Source: Chrysopilus asiliformis (taxonomy: Eukaryota > Arthropoda > Insecta > Diptera > Rhagionidae). Taken from it: DNA of 64,000 bases. The notes under the pieces are model-generated. The model was not told where the DNA came from, did no database searches, and was given only the letters and a program-made list of their open reading frames with translations. Location of the stretch: contig OZ035960.1 of NCBI GenBank assembly GCA_964034945.1, forward strand, positions 74,870,585 to 74,934,584, given 5' to 3'. The position numbers and the translations under genes were made by a program. Below, in pieces: positions 21,667 to 33,269 of this stretch; positions within the stretch are counted from its first letter, which is position 1; each line of letters starts with the position of its first letter.

Positions 21667-23399
21667 CCTCATCATCCTGGGTTAATTTACAAACAAAAAC
21701 ACCTGGGATGAGTCCCGCGGACTCATATAAAATTTATATATAAAACACTAAATTTAACAGTATTAGAATATTTATTTTTTCACATATTATAAAAAAATTA
21801 TTTATTAACGCAGTTTTTACATATTACTATTTTATGTGAATGTTCGACGCACACATTTTTTTGGGATTCACCGCATATTTGCCGATTCATTCGACCCAGT
21901 GCTATAGGACAAATGTAGCATCTACGCTTCGTTATATTTGTTAGAGGTTTTGATGGTCCTGCATTCTGCTGTTCTTCTGAACCGTAGTGTTTTAACACAA
22001 TCTCTACCACCCCCGCTGTGGATTTTGAAAGGCGAGCAATATTGCGTCGTCGGATGTTCGGTGCAACCAAACCTTCAACTATTTCTCGAAGAAAAATTTT
22101 TCGCCTATCATGCTGATGCGATGCGTTCCGGTTGGGATAAATATTAAGCCAAACAACCTGAGCCGCTATTCCACAAACGTCAATTATATTATAGAATTGG
22201 GCCATTGGCCATCTGTTGGTTTTGCGTTTCGATGAAAATGCATGACACATTTGGTCCAGAGTATCCACTCCTCCTTTTGTAGCATTATAATACAGATTTA
22301 TTGATGACTTGTTTTTATTTTCTGCATCAATTGAATTATCGTGGTGCATTGTAGATAATAAAATTACAGCTCGGTTTTTCTTTGGCACATACATAGCTGA
22401 CTAATGTTTACGAGCAGTTCAACAAGTTTATCAGTTATGAAGAGTGAAAAAGCATCGATCGGAAATTCAACCTGCGTTCCCGGTGACAGTTTCACCTTAT
22501 TGACACCACCTCTAATAATGTTATGTGAGGCCGTTCGTCCAGATGTAAACGGACATGATTTCGATTTGGTGCCATCCTTTCCGGTAATATCAGATTCTGG
22601 TTCCGCGCTCTCTTCACTTTCGAACGCTGATATCTCTTGTTCGTCGGTTACGTCCGAATCAATTTCAAAATTATCTTCCTCATTATCAGATAAATCACTT
22701 TGATTATCTTCCAAAACACTATCCTGATTATTTTCTTCATCACTTTCCTCCAGCGCCATTCGAATTTCTTCTTCTGTAATTGGCCGTTGTCGAGATATCG
22801 TTCTATAAAAAGCACGAGAAAGGTATTTTTTGGTTTTCTTCGTAAAATCAGTTCTTACCTTGCATAAATTGTTTAACTGTTTTGTACCGAATTTGTGTAC
22901 TTTTCACTTGGCTAGAATATTTTATATATCTAAAATATGCAAATACAACTTCCTCAAACAAACTGTTTTTACACTAAATGTCCGTTATTATCACCCAGTG
23001 CATGCACTGGCAATATACACTTATGAGTTTTTATGCACAGGTCAGTGCATTGGGTGCACGCACAAACATAAACTTTATACGCGTAAACCCTGATCGCGTG
23101 TTTTTAACGCACTAAATGCACTGAACGGGTGAATTTTTGTAAATGTGTATGATTTGCGCGGCAAATTTCATACTGAGTCTTTGGGACTCATCAGAGGCTG
23201 TTAAGTTCGTTTTTTGTAAATGATCCTGTGAAAGCTATGGTTGTTGAGTAAAAAAAATATTTTGTTTTTTTTTTTGGAAAAGAAATATATTATATTAGAA
23301 TACATATAGCTCTGCGTATTTAAAAAAAAATGTTTTTTGCCATTTATAAGAAAGCAAAGTTGAAATGTGTCTCAAAGACTCATCCTGGGAGGATGAGCG
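21667..23399 (-). mobile_element. Internally deleted piggyBac element
   Basis: Flanked by TTAA at 21663-21666 and 23400-23403. Outer ends are imperfect complements. Both contain subterminal gggatgag/ctcatcctggg and gactcat motifs. The interior carries the minus-strand transposase remnant at 21798-22759. The 1.73 kb length against the usual 2.4-3 kb fits a central deletion. Confidence 0.82.
21798..22759 (-). pseudogene. piggyBac transposase, deleted and frameshifted
   Basis: The N-terminal part (22759 down to about 22400) is an acidic leader (MALEESDEENNQDSVLEDN...) followed by GGVNKVKLSPGTQV. The C-terminal part (22394-21798) has NATKGGVDTLDQM, containing the third catalytic Asp, then KRKTNRWPMAQFYNIID. 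It ends in a Cys-rich zinc domain (CYICP, CGESQKNVCVEH, CKNC). The middle of the protein with the first two catalytic Asp residues is missing and the two parts are out of frame near 22390. The element cannot transpose by itself. Confidence 0.88.
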
Positions 23400-23680
23400 T
23401 TAATACTACATTTTTTATATCATTTTCACATCATGCAATCTGAATGGCATAGAAATCAATCTACAGAGATCCATAATGTATTTATTTATTTATTTATTTT
23501 AATTAATGTTAGTTTACAAAAAACTATCAAGATTTTGTTTTTTGAACACTGGCTGCAGGGCCTTCGGTTCGACATGATTTTTGTTTTGTTTTGTAGCCTT
23601 ATAATAAGGTGTAATATCTATATTAGTAATTTCTAATTATAAAATACATTTTTTTTTATATTTTAATTATAGTGATTTCC

Positions 23681-26600
23681 TTAAATTTGATTAAAGTATT
23701 TTGTGTTTTTCAAAAAGTTAATTATTTTAATTGAATTTTCATAAGATGGTTCTGTGAGTAGTGATGAGAGAGATGTGTGTCCAATTTGTTTTTTTAATTG
23801 ATCATATTTGCTGCATTCATCTAGTAGGTGGATTATTGTTAGTGGCGTGTTGCAATTGTCGCAAATAGGGCTGGGTTTCTCGGAATTTATTATATGTTGG
23901 TGTGTCAATTTTGTGTGTCCTAAACGAAGTCTAATAATTTTACAACATTCTTTCCTTGGCAATTTCGTGGGAAAATGGGGTGGGAGTAGATTAGGATTGT
24001 AGGCATTGAAATAGTTATTGCTTGAATTCACTGTCCGTAGGTGTCTTGATTCCTGTATCTGTCTTTTTAGTTTGTGGTGGATATCATTGGGGGCAAATGT
24101 GTGCTGTTTGATAATTGGTGCATGTGTTGCTTCTTTTGCAATTTTATCAGCAAAAGTATTACCTTTTATATCTGCGTGACCTGGGATCCACATGATTTTG
24201 ATTTTATTTGGGTGGGCGCATAGGGTGTCCCTTATTTTTAGTATGGTAACCCATTGGTTTTTGTGGTTTGATATTGCATTAATCCCAGCAAGACTGTCAG
24301 AACATATGCAATATTTACCTTTAGTTTTTGAGGCATAGTTTACTGCAAAGTTAATAGCTTCAACCTCGGCATAGAATACCGATGAATCATCAAATAGCGA
24401 GTGTGTACCAATAATTGATTGATCACTTTTAACAACGGCATATGCAATTTCATTCTTATATTTTGATCCGTCAGTGTATATGAAATTCCACTTTTGTTTA
24501 GTTAGGTCTTGGTATATGTACTTAAATAGTGTGTTGTATGTTATATTGTTCGTGTCCTCCTTTTTTAATTGACTTAGTGAGGTATCAATGTTTCTCTGAT
24601 CAAATTTCCAAAAGGGGTGTTTTTTGCTGTATTTTTTTGAATCTCTCCATGAAATATTTAGATTTTCCGCGAGTGAGATGATTTTTGTGATAGCAGATGG
24701 GATTTTTGGGCTTTTTTTTCTGTTTTTGATGTTGTGGTAATCTTTGGATATGGGGGAATTGGAAGAATTTATTATTTTTAGGATGAGTTTGCCTGTGGAT
24801 ATTGTTATTAACTCTTCGATAGTGTATAGTCCGGATTCGATGATCATGTTCAGTATTGGTGTTGTTCTAAAAGCTCCCAGAGCACTCCGAATCGCTGCGT
24901 GGTAAGGACTTTTAATTGGTGTAATGGAGGTAGATGGGCAACGTCCAAATATTGGCAATCCATAGTTTAATTTAGATACAATAATACTTTTGATTACATT
25001 TATAATTGAGTTGGTGTGAGCAAAACTTTTGAAGCTAGCTATACATTTGATTATGTTTAGTCTTTGAAATAAAGAGGCTCTTAATTTTATAATGTGATCT
25101 TTCCAATTAAATCTACTATTAAATATAATTCCTAAGATATTTAAGTGATTGACATTCGTGATATCTAATGAGTTTAAATTAATATTTTTTAGATCGCAAT
25201 TGTGTTTTCTACATATATGCATGTGTTTGCATTTTGTTGGAGAGATTTTTGCTCCAGTTTTAGTGGACCATACTTTTATATTTCGAATTATTTCATCTAT
25301 GTGCTCTATTGTTTCGTGATATGATTTTGGTTTCAAAATTATGTAGAGATCATCAGCATACATTACAAAATCTATTTTTTTGTCTTTTGATAATAGGTTA
25401 CAAAGTTTGTTATAGGCAATTAGGAATAGTACACCTGAAAGGGGTGATCCTTGTGGAATACCGTTCACCGCTTTATATGTGTTTGATAAAGTGTTATTTA
25501 CTTTTACGCAAAACCGCCGGTTTATGAGATAATTCGAGATATAATTTAAGATCTTTGGCCCTACCTTCCATTGTTTTAATTCTTCTATTATAGCGTGAGC
25601 ACCAATCATATCAAACGCTTTCTCAAAATCTATTGCTAATATTGATAGGTGATTTTTGGTGGATAGAGAGTTTGCTACGTAGTGGTCTATGTGGATGAGG
25701 GTGTCTTGGGTACCTTTTCCAATTCTGTATGCAGTTTGGTTACTATTGAATAGGTTTTGAGATTCGGCGTACCAGGCAATTCTGGTTGCTATTATTTTTT
25801 CCATTACTTTGCTTAGGCAAGGGAGTAACGAAATAGGTCTGTAGCTACTTATGTTGAGATTATTTTTGCCAGGCTTTAGGATTGGAATTATGTTAGCGGT
25901 TTTCCACTGAGGAGGAATATGTCCTCTAGAGAAGATTAGATTATATAGGGATAGGAGTCGTGATTTGGCTTGAGTTGAGAGATTCTTAATCATTGGATAT
26001 GAGATTCGGTCTTGTCCTGGCGTGCAGCCTTTTAAGTTAGTTAGTGCATGCTCTAGTTCAAGATAGGATATAGAAGATTCTATTGCTTTTGCAGAAGAGT
26101 GGATTTGATTAGGGGTTGAGTCAATAGTGTGTTTGAGGGTGAGAAATTCTTGGCTGTGATTGATGTCTGAATAATTGTATGAGATCTGTTTGGCAAATTC
26201 ATTACTTATTTGTTTGCAGTCAGAAATTATGTTATCTTCAAGAACAATTTTTTCGATATTTTGATTTTTGGAATTGCCTTTGAGTGCACGTATATTTTTC
26301 CAAACTGTACTAATAGGGATTCTTGGATTTATTTGGTTTGTAAATCTTTGAAAGCTCTCCTTTTTTGCTTGTGTGGCGGTTCGCTTAAATAGTGCATTTG
26401 CTTTTTTGTATGCAATTAAGTTGGAAATGGATGGGTGCTTTTTGAAGTATTTCCATTTAGACTCTTTGTCAGTAATCAACTGTTGTAGTTCTTTGTTCCA
26501 CCAGCAATTGTGTTTTGTTTTTTTTGGTGTATTGAAGGTTCTAGGTATTGAGTTGTTGGCGCAAGTAATTATTGATTTAGTGATTCGGGCTGTTTCTTGG

Positions 26601-27376
26601 TTTATATTATTAAGTTTTTGGGTTTGTGAGAAGGTTTCATCTATTAAGGCAGTAAATTTATTCCAATTGGCATGAGTTAGGTTGAATTTTGGTCGACTTT
26701 TTGGAGTTGGTTGATAAGTTGCGTTTGATATGAGGGTTGTTTTACACGGGAAGTGATCGCTGCCATAGAGATTATCTATTGTTTTCCACTGAGCAATTGG
26801 ACCAAGTATTGACGAGCATAGACTTAAGTCGATATTGGTGAAGCTGTTAAAAGTGGATAAATGAGTAGGAGAGTTATCGTTAAGCAGAATTATATTAGAA
26901 GATAGGATTAGATTTTCTATTTCTTTTCCTTTACTGTTAGTATTTGAACTCCCCCATAGGGGGCTCCATGCGTTGAAATCGCCGACTATTAGGAAAGGAG
27001 ATTGTATTTGGTTAATGATCTGTTGCATTGATTGTGTTGAGATTGTTTCTTGTGGATGTAAGTAAATTGAGACGATGGATAAAGGAAAGTCAAGTTGGGC
27101 TTTTACACCCACTACAAGGTGTTGTGAAGTTATATTCAAACCTTGATAGGGAATGTTTTCTTTTATCAAAATGGCTATACCATTTTTTTTTGCTGTGTTA
27201 CTTGGCAAGTTTTTAAAAATACCGGTATAGCCACGAGGTAGGTGTGGGTTATTTAAGTATGGGCAGTGTGTTTCTTGGAGTGCGATTATGTCTGGACTTT
27301 CTGAGTTGATTAATAAGTTTAGGTTAATATAGTTATTATAATAACCTTTAAGATTCCATTGTAAAATCTTCTTCAT
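23681..27376 (-). CDS. LINE ORF2, endonuclease-reverse transcriptase-RNase H (1231 aa)
   Basis: Domains in order: an EEP endonuclease from the N-terminus (LQWNLKGYYNN, ALQETHC, VGDFNAWSPLWGS at about 130, and SDHFP). The reverse transcriptase follows (LAIDFEKAFD, GIPQGSPLSGVLF and catalytic YADD at about 671-676). RNase H follows (TDGSK at about 966, then FYAEVEA, CSDSLAG, WIPGHAD at about 1061). The C-terminal CCHC-like segment is LRLGHTKLTHQHI...CDNCNTPLTIIHLLDEC. All catalytic residues I looked for are present and no stop interrupts the frame. EN-RT-RNase H order plus a knuckle-bearing ORF1 places it in the I superfamily. It performs target-primed reverse transcription of its own RNA. Confidence 0.95.
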   Translation of the reverse strand: MKKILQWNLKGYYNNYINLNLLINSESPDIIALQETHCPYLNNPHLPRGYTGIFKNLPSNTAKKNGIAILIKENIPYQGLNITSQHLVVGVKAQLDFPLSIVSIYLHPQETISTQSMQQIINQIQSPFLIVGDFNAWSPLWGSSNTNSKGKEIENLILSSNIILLNDNSPTHLSTFNSFTNIDLSLCSSILGPIAQWKTIDNLYGSDHFPCKTTLISNATYQPTPKSRPKFNLTHANWNKFTALIDETFSQTQKLNNINQETARITKSIITCANNSIPRTFNTPKKTKHNCWWNKELQQLITDKESKWKYFKKHPSISNLIAYKKANALFKRTATQAKKESFQRFTNQINPRIPISTVWKNIRALKGNSKNQNIEKIVLEDNIISDCKQISNEFAKQISYNYSDINHSQEFLTLKHTIDSTPNQIHSSAKAIESSISYLELEHALTNLKGCTPGQDRISYPMIKNLSTQAKSRLLSLYNLIFSRGHIPPQWKTANIIPILKPGKNNLNISSYRPISLLPCLSKVMEKIIATRIAWYAESQNLFNSNQTAYRIGKGTQDTLIHIDHYVANSLSTKNHLSILAIDFEKAFDMIGAHAIIEELKQWKVGPKILNYISNYLINRRFCVKVNNTLSNTYKAVNGIPQGSPLSGVLFLIAYNKLCNLLSKDKKIDFVMYADDLYIILKPKSYHETIEHIDEIIRNIKVWSTKTGAKISPTKCKHMHICRKHNCDLKNINLNSLDITNVNHLNILGIIFNSRFNWKDHIIKLRASLFQRLNIIKCIASFKSFAHTNSIINVIKSIIVSKLNYGLPIFGRCPSTSITPIKSPYHAAIRSALGAFRTTPILNMIIESGLYTIEELITISTGKLILKIINSSNSPISKDYHNIKNRKKSPKIPSAITKIISLAENLNISWRDSKKYSKKHPFWKFDQRNIDTSLSQLKKEDTNNITYNTLFKYIYQDLTKQKWNFIYTDGSKYKNEIAYAVVKSDQSIIGTHSLFDDSSVFYAEVEAINFAVNYASKTKGKYCICSDSLAGINAISNHKNQWVTILKIRDTLCAHPNKIKIMWIPGHADIKGNTFADKIAKEATHAPIIKQHTFAPNDIHHKLKRQIQESRHLRTVNSSNNYFNAYNPNLLPPHFPTKLPRKECCKIIRLRLGHTKLTHQHIINSEKPSPICDNCNTPLTIIHLLDECSKYDQLKKQIGHTSLSSLLTEPSYENSIKIINFLKNTKYFNQI

Positions 27377-28625
27377 TTTGGGGGTTAGTTTGGGGTGTGT
27401 TGATATCTTGTATATTTTTAAAATTGGTTTGGTTGTTTTGTTGTGAGATATTTTGATGAGAGTTGGTGGGTTTATTTATTGACTGATCTGTTTTTTCATT
27501 GTTTACTGGGTTTGGATGGGTGTTTATTGTTTTAGTTGCAGGCAATTTTGCTGTGGGGTTGTTTTCTGATTGGTTTGGTATTTCGTTTGATTTGTTGAGT
27601 TCTATTGGAGTCGAGTGATTGCTTAATCTTCTGTTGCGAGCAATTATTGCAGTTTCAAGAGATTCTACAATAGGAGTAGTGTTGAATTCGTTATAACTCG
27701 GGTTGTTTTTTATATAATCGATAGTTTGATGGTATGACCATTTGTTAGTGATTTTGATTTCGTTTATTCTTTGTTTTTTTAAAAGAGAGGGGCACTCTTT
27801 GTGCAAGGCATTGTGGGGATCCTTGCAATTGATACACTGAATTTTAGAACATGGTTGAGGATTGTGAGTGGGAGAAGAGCAAACTTCGCAGAGTTCTACG
27901 CTACGACAATTTTTCTTGGTGTGACCGAATTTAAAGCAATTTTTGCATTGTAATGGTTTGGGAATGTATTGTTTAACCGCTACATTCACGAATCCTATTT
28001 TAATTTCTTTTGGGATTTTGAACGCTCTAAATGATAGAATGTGTAATCCTGTGTTTACAGTTTTTCCATCTATAAATTTAGTTATTTTTTGGCATGCAGT
28101 GACGTTTTGGTCGTTAAGACCTTGCACAATTTCACTTTCTTGTAGATTTCTTAATAGGTGTGAATATACTATACCTTTGCTTGTATTAAGAGTTGGGTGG
28201 AGAGTCACTTCGATTTCACATAAATTTGCTAATTGTTTTACTTTTAGGAAGCGAGTTGCTTGAAGTTGATTTTTAGTTAAGATCAGAATGTCTCCTTCTT
28301 TCGTGAAAGAGATATTCTTTGCATCTTGTGAAATTCCTTCCAAAGCTTTTGCTAATAAGAATATATTGTAGTTTTGAAGTGTTTTATTGGGGTCTTTACT
28401 TTTAATGAGGATAAATTTGGGGCAATCTTTGTGGACTGATGTTATTGGTTGGTTATCATTTTTTTGTAAAGATGGGAATAGGGAGAAATTATTAAGGTCT
28501 AAATTGTGTCTGTTGTTTGTTTTTTTTTTGGCAGGTGGACTGTTTTGATCATGGTTGTTAGATCCTAGAATTTGGTAATAGTTTCGGCGGCCGGAGCCGC
28601 CTGAATTTTCACCCATTTTTAACAC
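27348..28625 (-). CDS. LINE ORF1, Gag-like nucleic-acid-binding protein (425 aa)
   Basis: ORF1 of the I-clade element. A Gly/Ser-rich N-terminus (MGENSGGSGRRN) is followed by a Gag-like region with GLNDQNVTACQKI. Three zinc knuckles lie at about residues 225-275: CKNCFKFGHTKKNC, CEVCSSPTHNPQPC and CINCKDPHNALHKEC. The tail is Asn/Thr/Gln-rich. Such proteins coat element RNA and carry it to the nucleus. The ORF starts with Met at 28616-28625 (MLKMGEN; either Met is possible). It ends inside the start of ORF2. Confidence 0.92.
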   Translation of the reverse strand: MLKMGENSGGSGRRNYYQILGSNNHDQNSPPAKKKTNNRHNLDLNNFSLFPSLQKNDNQPITSVHKDCPKFILIKSKDPNKTLQNYNIFLLAKALEGISQDAKNISFTKEGDILILTKNQLQATRFLKVKQLANLCEIEVTLHPTLNTSKGIVYSHLLRNLQESEIVQGLNDQNVTACQKITKFIDGKTVNTGLHILSFRAFKIPKEIKIGFVNVAVKQYIPKPLQCKNCFKFGHTKKNCRSVELCEVCSSPTHNPQPCSKIQCINCKDPHNALHKECPSLLKKQRINEIKITNKWSYHQTIDYIKNNPSYNEFNTTPIVESLETAIIARNRRLSNHSTPIELNKSNEIPNQSENNPTAKLPATKTINTHPNPVNNEKTDQSINKPTNSHQNISQQNNQTNFKNIQDINTPQTNPQNEEDFTMES

Positions 28626-28789
28626 ACACTAATAAACTATTCTAGAGAGCCTTTTGTTTGTGTGAAACTATATCACTAAAACTACACTGGAAAGTATTAC
28701 TGTGAATTAGAATTTAAACTGTGAACTAGAGCAAGCACTAAATAGACCTATCTCAACGAGTGATTGATTGGTACTGCCATAATGTATTT

Positions 28790-30117
28790 TTTACACATAA
28801 TTTCCATGTTGGACGCTTTTCATAATTTCAGAAAAAATGAAATTACGAAAAATAACCAAATTTGATGTTTGTTAGTGCTGTGAGATGAAGAGACCGTGAC
28901 AAATCTCTTAAATTGTTAAAGTCGCAATTCACCAAAACCCGAGGAACAAATTTATATTAAAATTTCAAAGTAAAAATTAACAGACTTTTATTATCTAGTA
29001 ATATTTTATTATCTAGAATTAGGGAGTGAATTACGTTTTCTCATTTATCCAGCTTGGTTGTGAAGTTTTAACGCCGAATCAGATAAATCAAATAGTTTGT
29101 TTTATAAAATATCTCGCCGGTACATGTTTTTTTTACAGACGAGGGCAGCAGATATAGTGTTCTATGAAAACTGAAATGAACAAGTTTTCCCATGAAAAGT
29201 GTGCGGTTCCGATTCTGTTTCTGTTTAAAAAACTTATAAACACTGTCAAAGTAATCTTATTTTTACACTAGACTTGTTTTTTGTATTGTTCTGAAGGTAT
29301 GCAGAACAACATTTTTCACACAAGCCGTTGACCGGTTGCAGGGTTCAACATTTTAAAACACAAGTTTTGTAATCTTATACACTTTCAAAATGCACTAAAA
29401 AGTGCACAAGTTTTCTCACCAATGTTTTAGTGTTTGAAAAGAAAAATGTTGTTAACGATCGAAAAGCGCCTCTGAAGGGACATTTCGTTATTTCAAATAA
29501 ATAAACACTGCTTTCAAGTGTATACAGTTATGATTACTAATGTTTATATTGGCCCCAATCACAGAAAACGCCGTACGCAAAGTGAGTGCGTTTCTCTCGT
29601 TTTTCGATCATTGAAAACGTTCGAAGGGAGTTGTGAGTCATTCACGTTTGACGTTTCAAATACGCGCCACTTTCATTGCGTATCTGAGTGAGGGACAAAA
29701 GGCAAAAATGTAAGTTTAAAGAATTTAATTGAATAATTAGTACATTTTTAACTTATTATTATAGGAAAAGAACAACAAACCTATCTTTTTTAGCTGTCAA
29801 AATTAGCAAAGACACAAAAAAAAACTTAACGAAAGTTTCATTAAACGCCGTATTCAATGATACGGCGTAAAGTGAAAGTGAATCGAATGGGTGAAGTGAA
29901 TCTCAGATACGCCGTATTCCATGATCGGCACCATTATATTGTTTATATATTCATCAGCTCACATAGTGCGTTTCTATTTATCCTTAAAACAATAAATATA
30001 AATTTTACGCAATAATAAAAATCAGCTTAGTATTCGTTTGCACATCGTACCGTTAAGTTTAGTTAAATCAATTAGATTACTAGTTTTCAATTTTCGTTCT
30101 ATTCGAAAATTGAAAAC
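28790..30117. other. Intronic sequence, one degenerate MITE
   Basis: No ORF. At about 29552-29931 the ends ggccccaatcacagaaaacg and gtattccatgatcggcacc are imperfect complements around acgccgta motifs. Related gaatacgccg strings occur in the element at 32391-33242. The rest is AT-rich. Confidence 0.4.
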
Positions 30118-30936
30118 CATCACTCGATAAGGTCGATCATATCGTGACTCATCAGTCATAAACTGTTCATTGCCAGTGAGGGTTAAGCACAGAGACCGAA
30201 TTTTAGCTGGTAAACGAACTTTTTATGGTTTCCAATATTTTGATTTCTGTCTTAGTTTTTTATATTATTGAATATAACTTTATCGATAATGTAAGTCAAT
30301 GAAGCTATAATTAATAATGTCCTTTTGTTTTATTACAATCCTTAACTATATCTTTGGTATGATTAACAATTCAAAAAAAGTAATGTCGGGGCTAAAATTA
30401 ACAAACCCTTGCCCCATGTTAATACATACTGACGATGACAACATAGAGTAAGAATTCTCATACTATGTTTTTATAGATACAAATTATGTACAAAAAAACT
30501 GCACTGAAACCTTTTTTTAGATAAAAATAATTGTTTTTGTTTTTTAAAACGACTTAATTTTTTTAGTCAATTTATGTTCCTTGAAAAGGATATTTATTTG
30601 GTTCATTTTATTAGTTTTTGTGATAAATAATATATTTGAATTTAAAGGGATATTTATTTTGTTGATTTAATAATTTTTGTGATTTTTTTTTCTTTTAATT
30701 ATTTCCATGTTAAAACTTATGTTAATACTAACCCCATCGTTGTTAAAACTAGCCCCATGATCGGGGTTAGTTTTTTTTTCATATAGTGACTACCTGGTTG
30801 AAACTTTTTTTTAATTTCTTATGATACATGAATAACTACAGTATGGCTAGATATAAAGACAATATCAAAAATGTTACTTGTTAAAAAAATATGACCCAAT
30901 CTTCAAAATTTGTTAATACTAGACCCGGTCTCCCCC
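30118..30936. mobile_element. Truncated second copy of the 6591-10074 element
   Basis: Begins cactcgataaggtcgatcat and ends with ttaatactagacccggtctc. It aligns with 6685-7130, 7960-8162 and 9910-10070, and lacks the left terminus. It lacks the 8171-9879 hAT insertion, with ggggttag followed directly by a T-run and catatagtgac, and lacks the 7131-7960 block. Confidence 0.8.
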
Positions 30937-31174
30937 ATTATAGAATATTTTGATAAAAATTGTGTGGCATTTGCTTTTTGAACTTAGCACTCAAACTTTT
31001 TTTTATTCACACAGCTACTTTAATATCAGTAAACCACAATGGCGGAGTAGTTTCACACAGTTCCAATGTCACACAGTTTATGTTTTAATCAATATATACC
31101 TACACTTTTAAATAGCATTTCTCTTGAAAACTTAAAACATTGATGGGAAAACTTGTTTTGTATTTTTTAGTGTA

Positions 31175-31787
31175 TAATACTATGTTCACACCGACGCAAA
31201 ATTACGTAATTTTGAAGATTTTCGTAATTTTGAACGAAATCACGTTCGAAATCACGAGATTTCCAGTACAAAAGCCTGTTTTCAAAATCACTAAAAGTAT
31301 GTAATTTCCACAAAATTAGGAATGAAATCAAGCAAAAACAATGGTTACAACCCTGCATCACTTATTCAGCTCTCTTCAGCACATCAGTTTTGACGTGCTG
31401 CATTGGAAAAATGGAAATATAAGAAAAAGAAGCCGTGTTCCGCACGCGAAGAGGATATATTAGTAAACAACCTACGTGGGCCAAAAAAATGGACCTGTTT
31501 TTGATGCGATTAGATATGAAATGGAAAATAATTGTTTATTTTCATTACATATAATTTCCATTTTCTTCTAAAGTGTCTAATTCTGTTTGCACATATTTCA
31601 TCGATGTTTTGAATTATATTATTCATCATATTACTAAAGTTCATAGCAATCCTACACTAAAATTCATACCAATCCTGTAGTTGAAATGTCAAGCAAATTT
31701 ACCTTAACCTCTGTGTGAACACTTTGGTTTAAGATCTAAATCATTTCGCAAAATTACGTGATTTTGCGTCAGTGTGAACTTAGTATT
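31175..31787. mobile_element. MITE with AATACTATGTTCAC ends, copy A
   Basis: Ends aatactatgttcacaccgac and gtcagtgtgaacttagtatt are complements with a few mismatches, followed by gcaaaattacgtaatttt inside both ends. The copy at 60525-61171 is very similar along its length. No transposase frame. Confidence 0.78.
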
Positions 31788-32390
31788 AGATTAGAAAACT
31801 AGTTTCTTAAATTGTTTTTTACTTGGTTCTTTTTAGTCTTCGAATTTATATGTATCTTTGCCTTTGAAATATCCTTACGCACTTTTTGACTTCAAAATCG
31901 GATTCAGCGACCCCAAATACTTACATCTTTACGTTACAGGCGAAAAAGTCCTAAATATTGGGTAAATATCCTTCTAAAGCTTTTGCCATCGTTTTGCTTG
32001 TAAAAATTATTTAATTTCACGACTTCTTGCCATGTGAATTTAGATTCCACCATCTTAAATTCGGAAATATAAAAAAAATCACTGGTTTTCAGTTATGAAA
32101 TCTGTCATTTTTTGTCCACGAATTCGAGCTCTGGTTGGACAATAAAAAAATCACAAGATAAAAAATCGCAAGGGGGAAGGCCTGGTAGGAGAGATATGGT
32201 AAATCCGTTTTTTCAAAGGATTTTTTTGCATTTAGAACTCTATGGAAATCAATTATGTAAACTTTCAATTCGAGTAGTTAAATATAATTGACGCGGATTT
32301 GTAAAACTTATTTCAACTGAAGTTAGGAAATACATCCCCTTTAAAAAAAAAACAAAAGTGAACCGTTTTTCCCCGACGGAACGGAGATAG
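31788..32390. other. No gene; diverged repeat fragment
   Basis: 31960-32170 (from ttctaaagcttttgccatcg, including gaatttagattccaccatct and cgaattcgagctctggttgg) is a diverged relative of the repeat at 4675-4870 and 5817-6010. Nothing else is recognised. Confidence 0.4.
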
Positions 32391-33242
32391 TCACCTCTAT
32401 TCTTGAATACGGCGTTACGTTTATTTGCTCGATTAGTGTTCGATCGTGAGCAATCGGTATTCTTGAATACGCAGTATCTATCAACGTTCGATTTGGAATA
32501 ACGCATTGCAACGCATTCGATTTTTGTTATTCTTGAATACGCCGGGAGCACTTTTTTGAGGTTAAATCACTCACTTCAAATTTCTCGCGTTTCATTGGCG
32601 TTTGAATTGAGTGTTTACAAAAATGTAAGGTAAATCTATTATAAGTTTAAATCAAAGATTTTAACAGTGATTTCTTAAAATAGGAGTGCAAAGAAAAACA
32701 CTACAAACACAGACTAGTTTGCATTTTTAATTTCAAAAATGAAAAACAATCCGGACATTGCCAAGGGATATACGAGGAAGTCGCCGATAGAGATGAATTT
32801 ATTGCGCGAGGAAATTCAATGTATTCGAAAGCAGTCTTGTTCAACCGGAAATATTTTTTGAATCTACAAAATTACAAATAAAAATCTATGAGATTCCCAG
32901 TATTTGTATGCACTTTCGCTTCATCGGTTAAGCTCATCAAATCTGAAGAGTGTCTTAGAAATTTTTTCGCTAGCGTAACGAATTCAGCTCCTCTTGCCTC
33001 AATAAATGATACATCAGTGTAGAATCCATGGCTACTGAAGCAAATCACTTCAAACACTTCACTTTTATTGAAAATTAAGAACAAACAATCAAATCAGCTG
33101 ATGTTTGACAGCGCGTTGCCATGCAATACTTTATATACCAAACGCGAAGCTCCCGGCGTTTTCCAGAATACCAATTGCGTAGCGAATCGAATCGAACGCG
33201 TTACGATTTTGATCCTAACGCCGTTTTCAAGAATAGAGGTGA
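32391..33242 (+). mobile_element. PIF/Harbinger-like element with Myb/SANT-like remnant
   Basis: Ends tcacctctattcttgaatac and gttttcaagaatagaggtga pair well. At 32739 the + strand reads MKNNPDIAKGYTRKSPIEMN, which resembles the start of the Myb/SANT-like DNA-binding protein encoded by Harbinger elements (NPDIAKG motif). The rest of the domain is lost. A clear TSD is not seen. Extra copies of attcttgaatacg occur near the left end. Confidence 0.55.
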
Positions 33243-33269
33243 TAATATGCGTTTGGTTTGGAGTTTGTG

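Larger units (their letters stand above)
23484..28776 (-). mobile_element. Complete-looking I-clade LINE with 13-bp TSD
   Basis: A 5.3 kb non-LTR retrotransposon lying antisense to ARMH3. The 13-bp repeat CCATAATGTATTT flanks it (23471-23483 and 28777-28789). Its 5' end (minus strand, 28776) starts CAGTACCAATCAATCACTCG, and its 3' end is a short (AAAT)n tail (TTTA repeats on + at 23484-23500). The 5' UTR is about 150 bp. ORF1 and ORF2 are both open and overlap by 29 bp. With the defined ends and intact ORFs this copy is young and possibly active. Confidence 0.92.

Noticed and set aside
21938..22703. Plus-strand ORFs of 69 and 99 codons
   Set aside because: They are antisense shadows of the piggyBac transposase.
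25309..28263. Plus-strand ORFs up to 106 codons within the LINE
   Set aside because: Antisense shadows of ORF1 and ORF2 with no recognisable domain.
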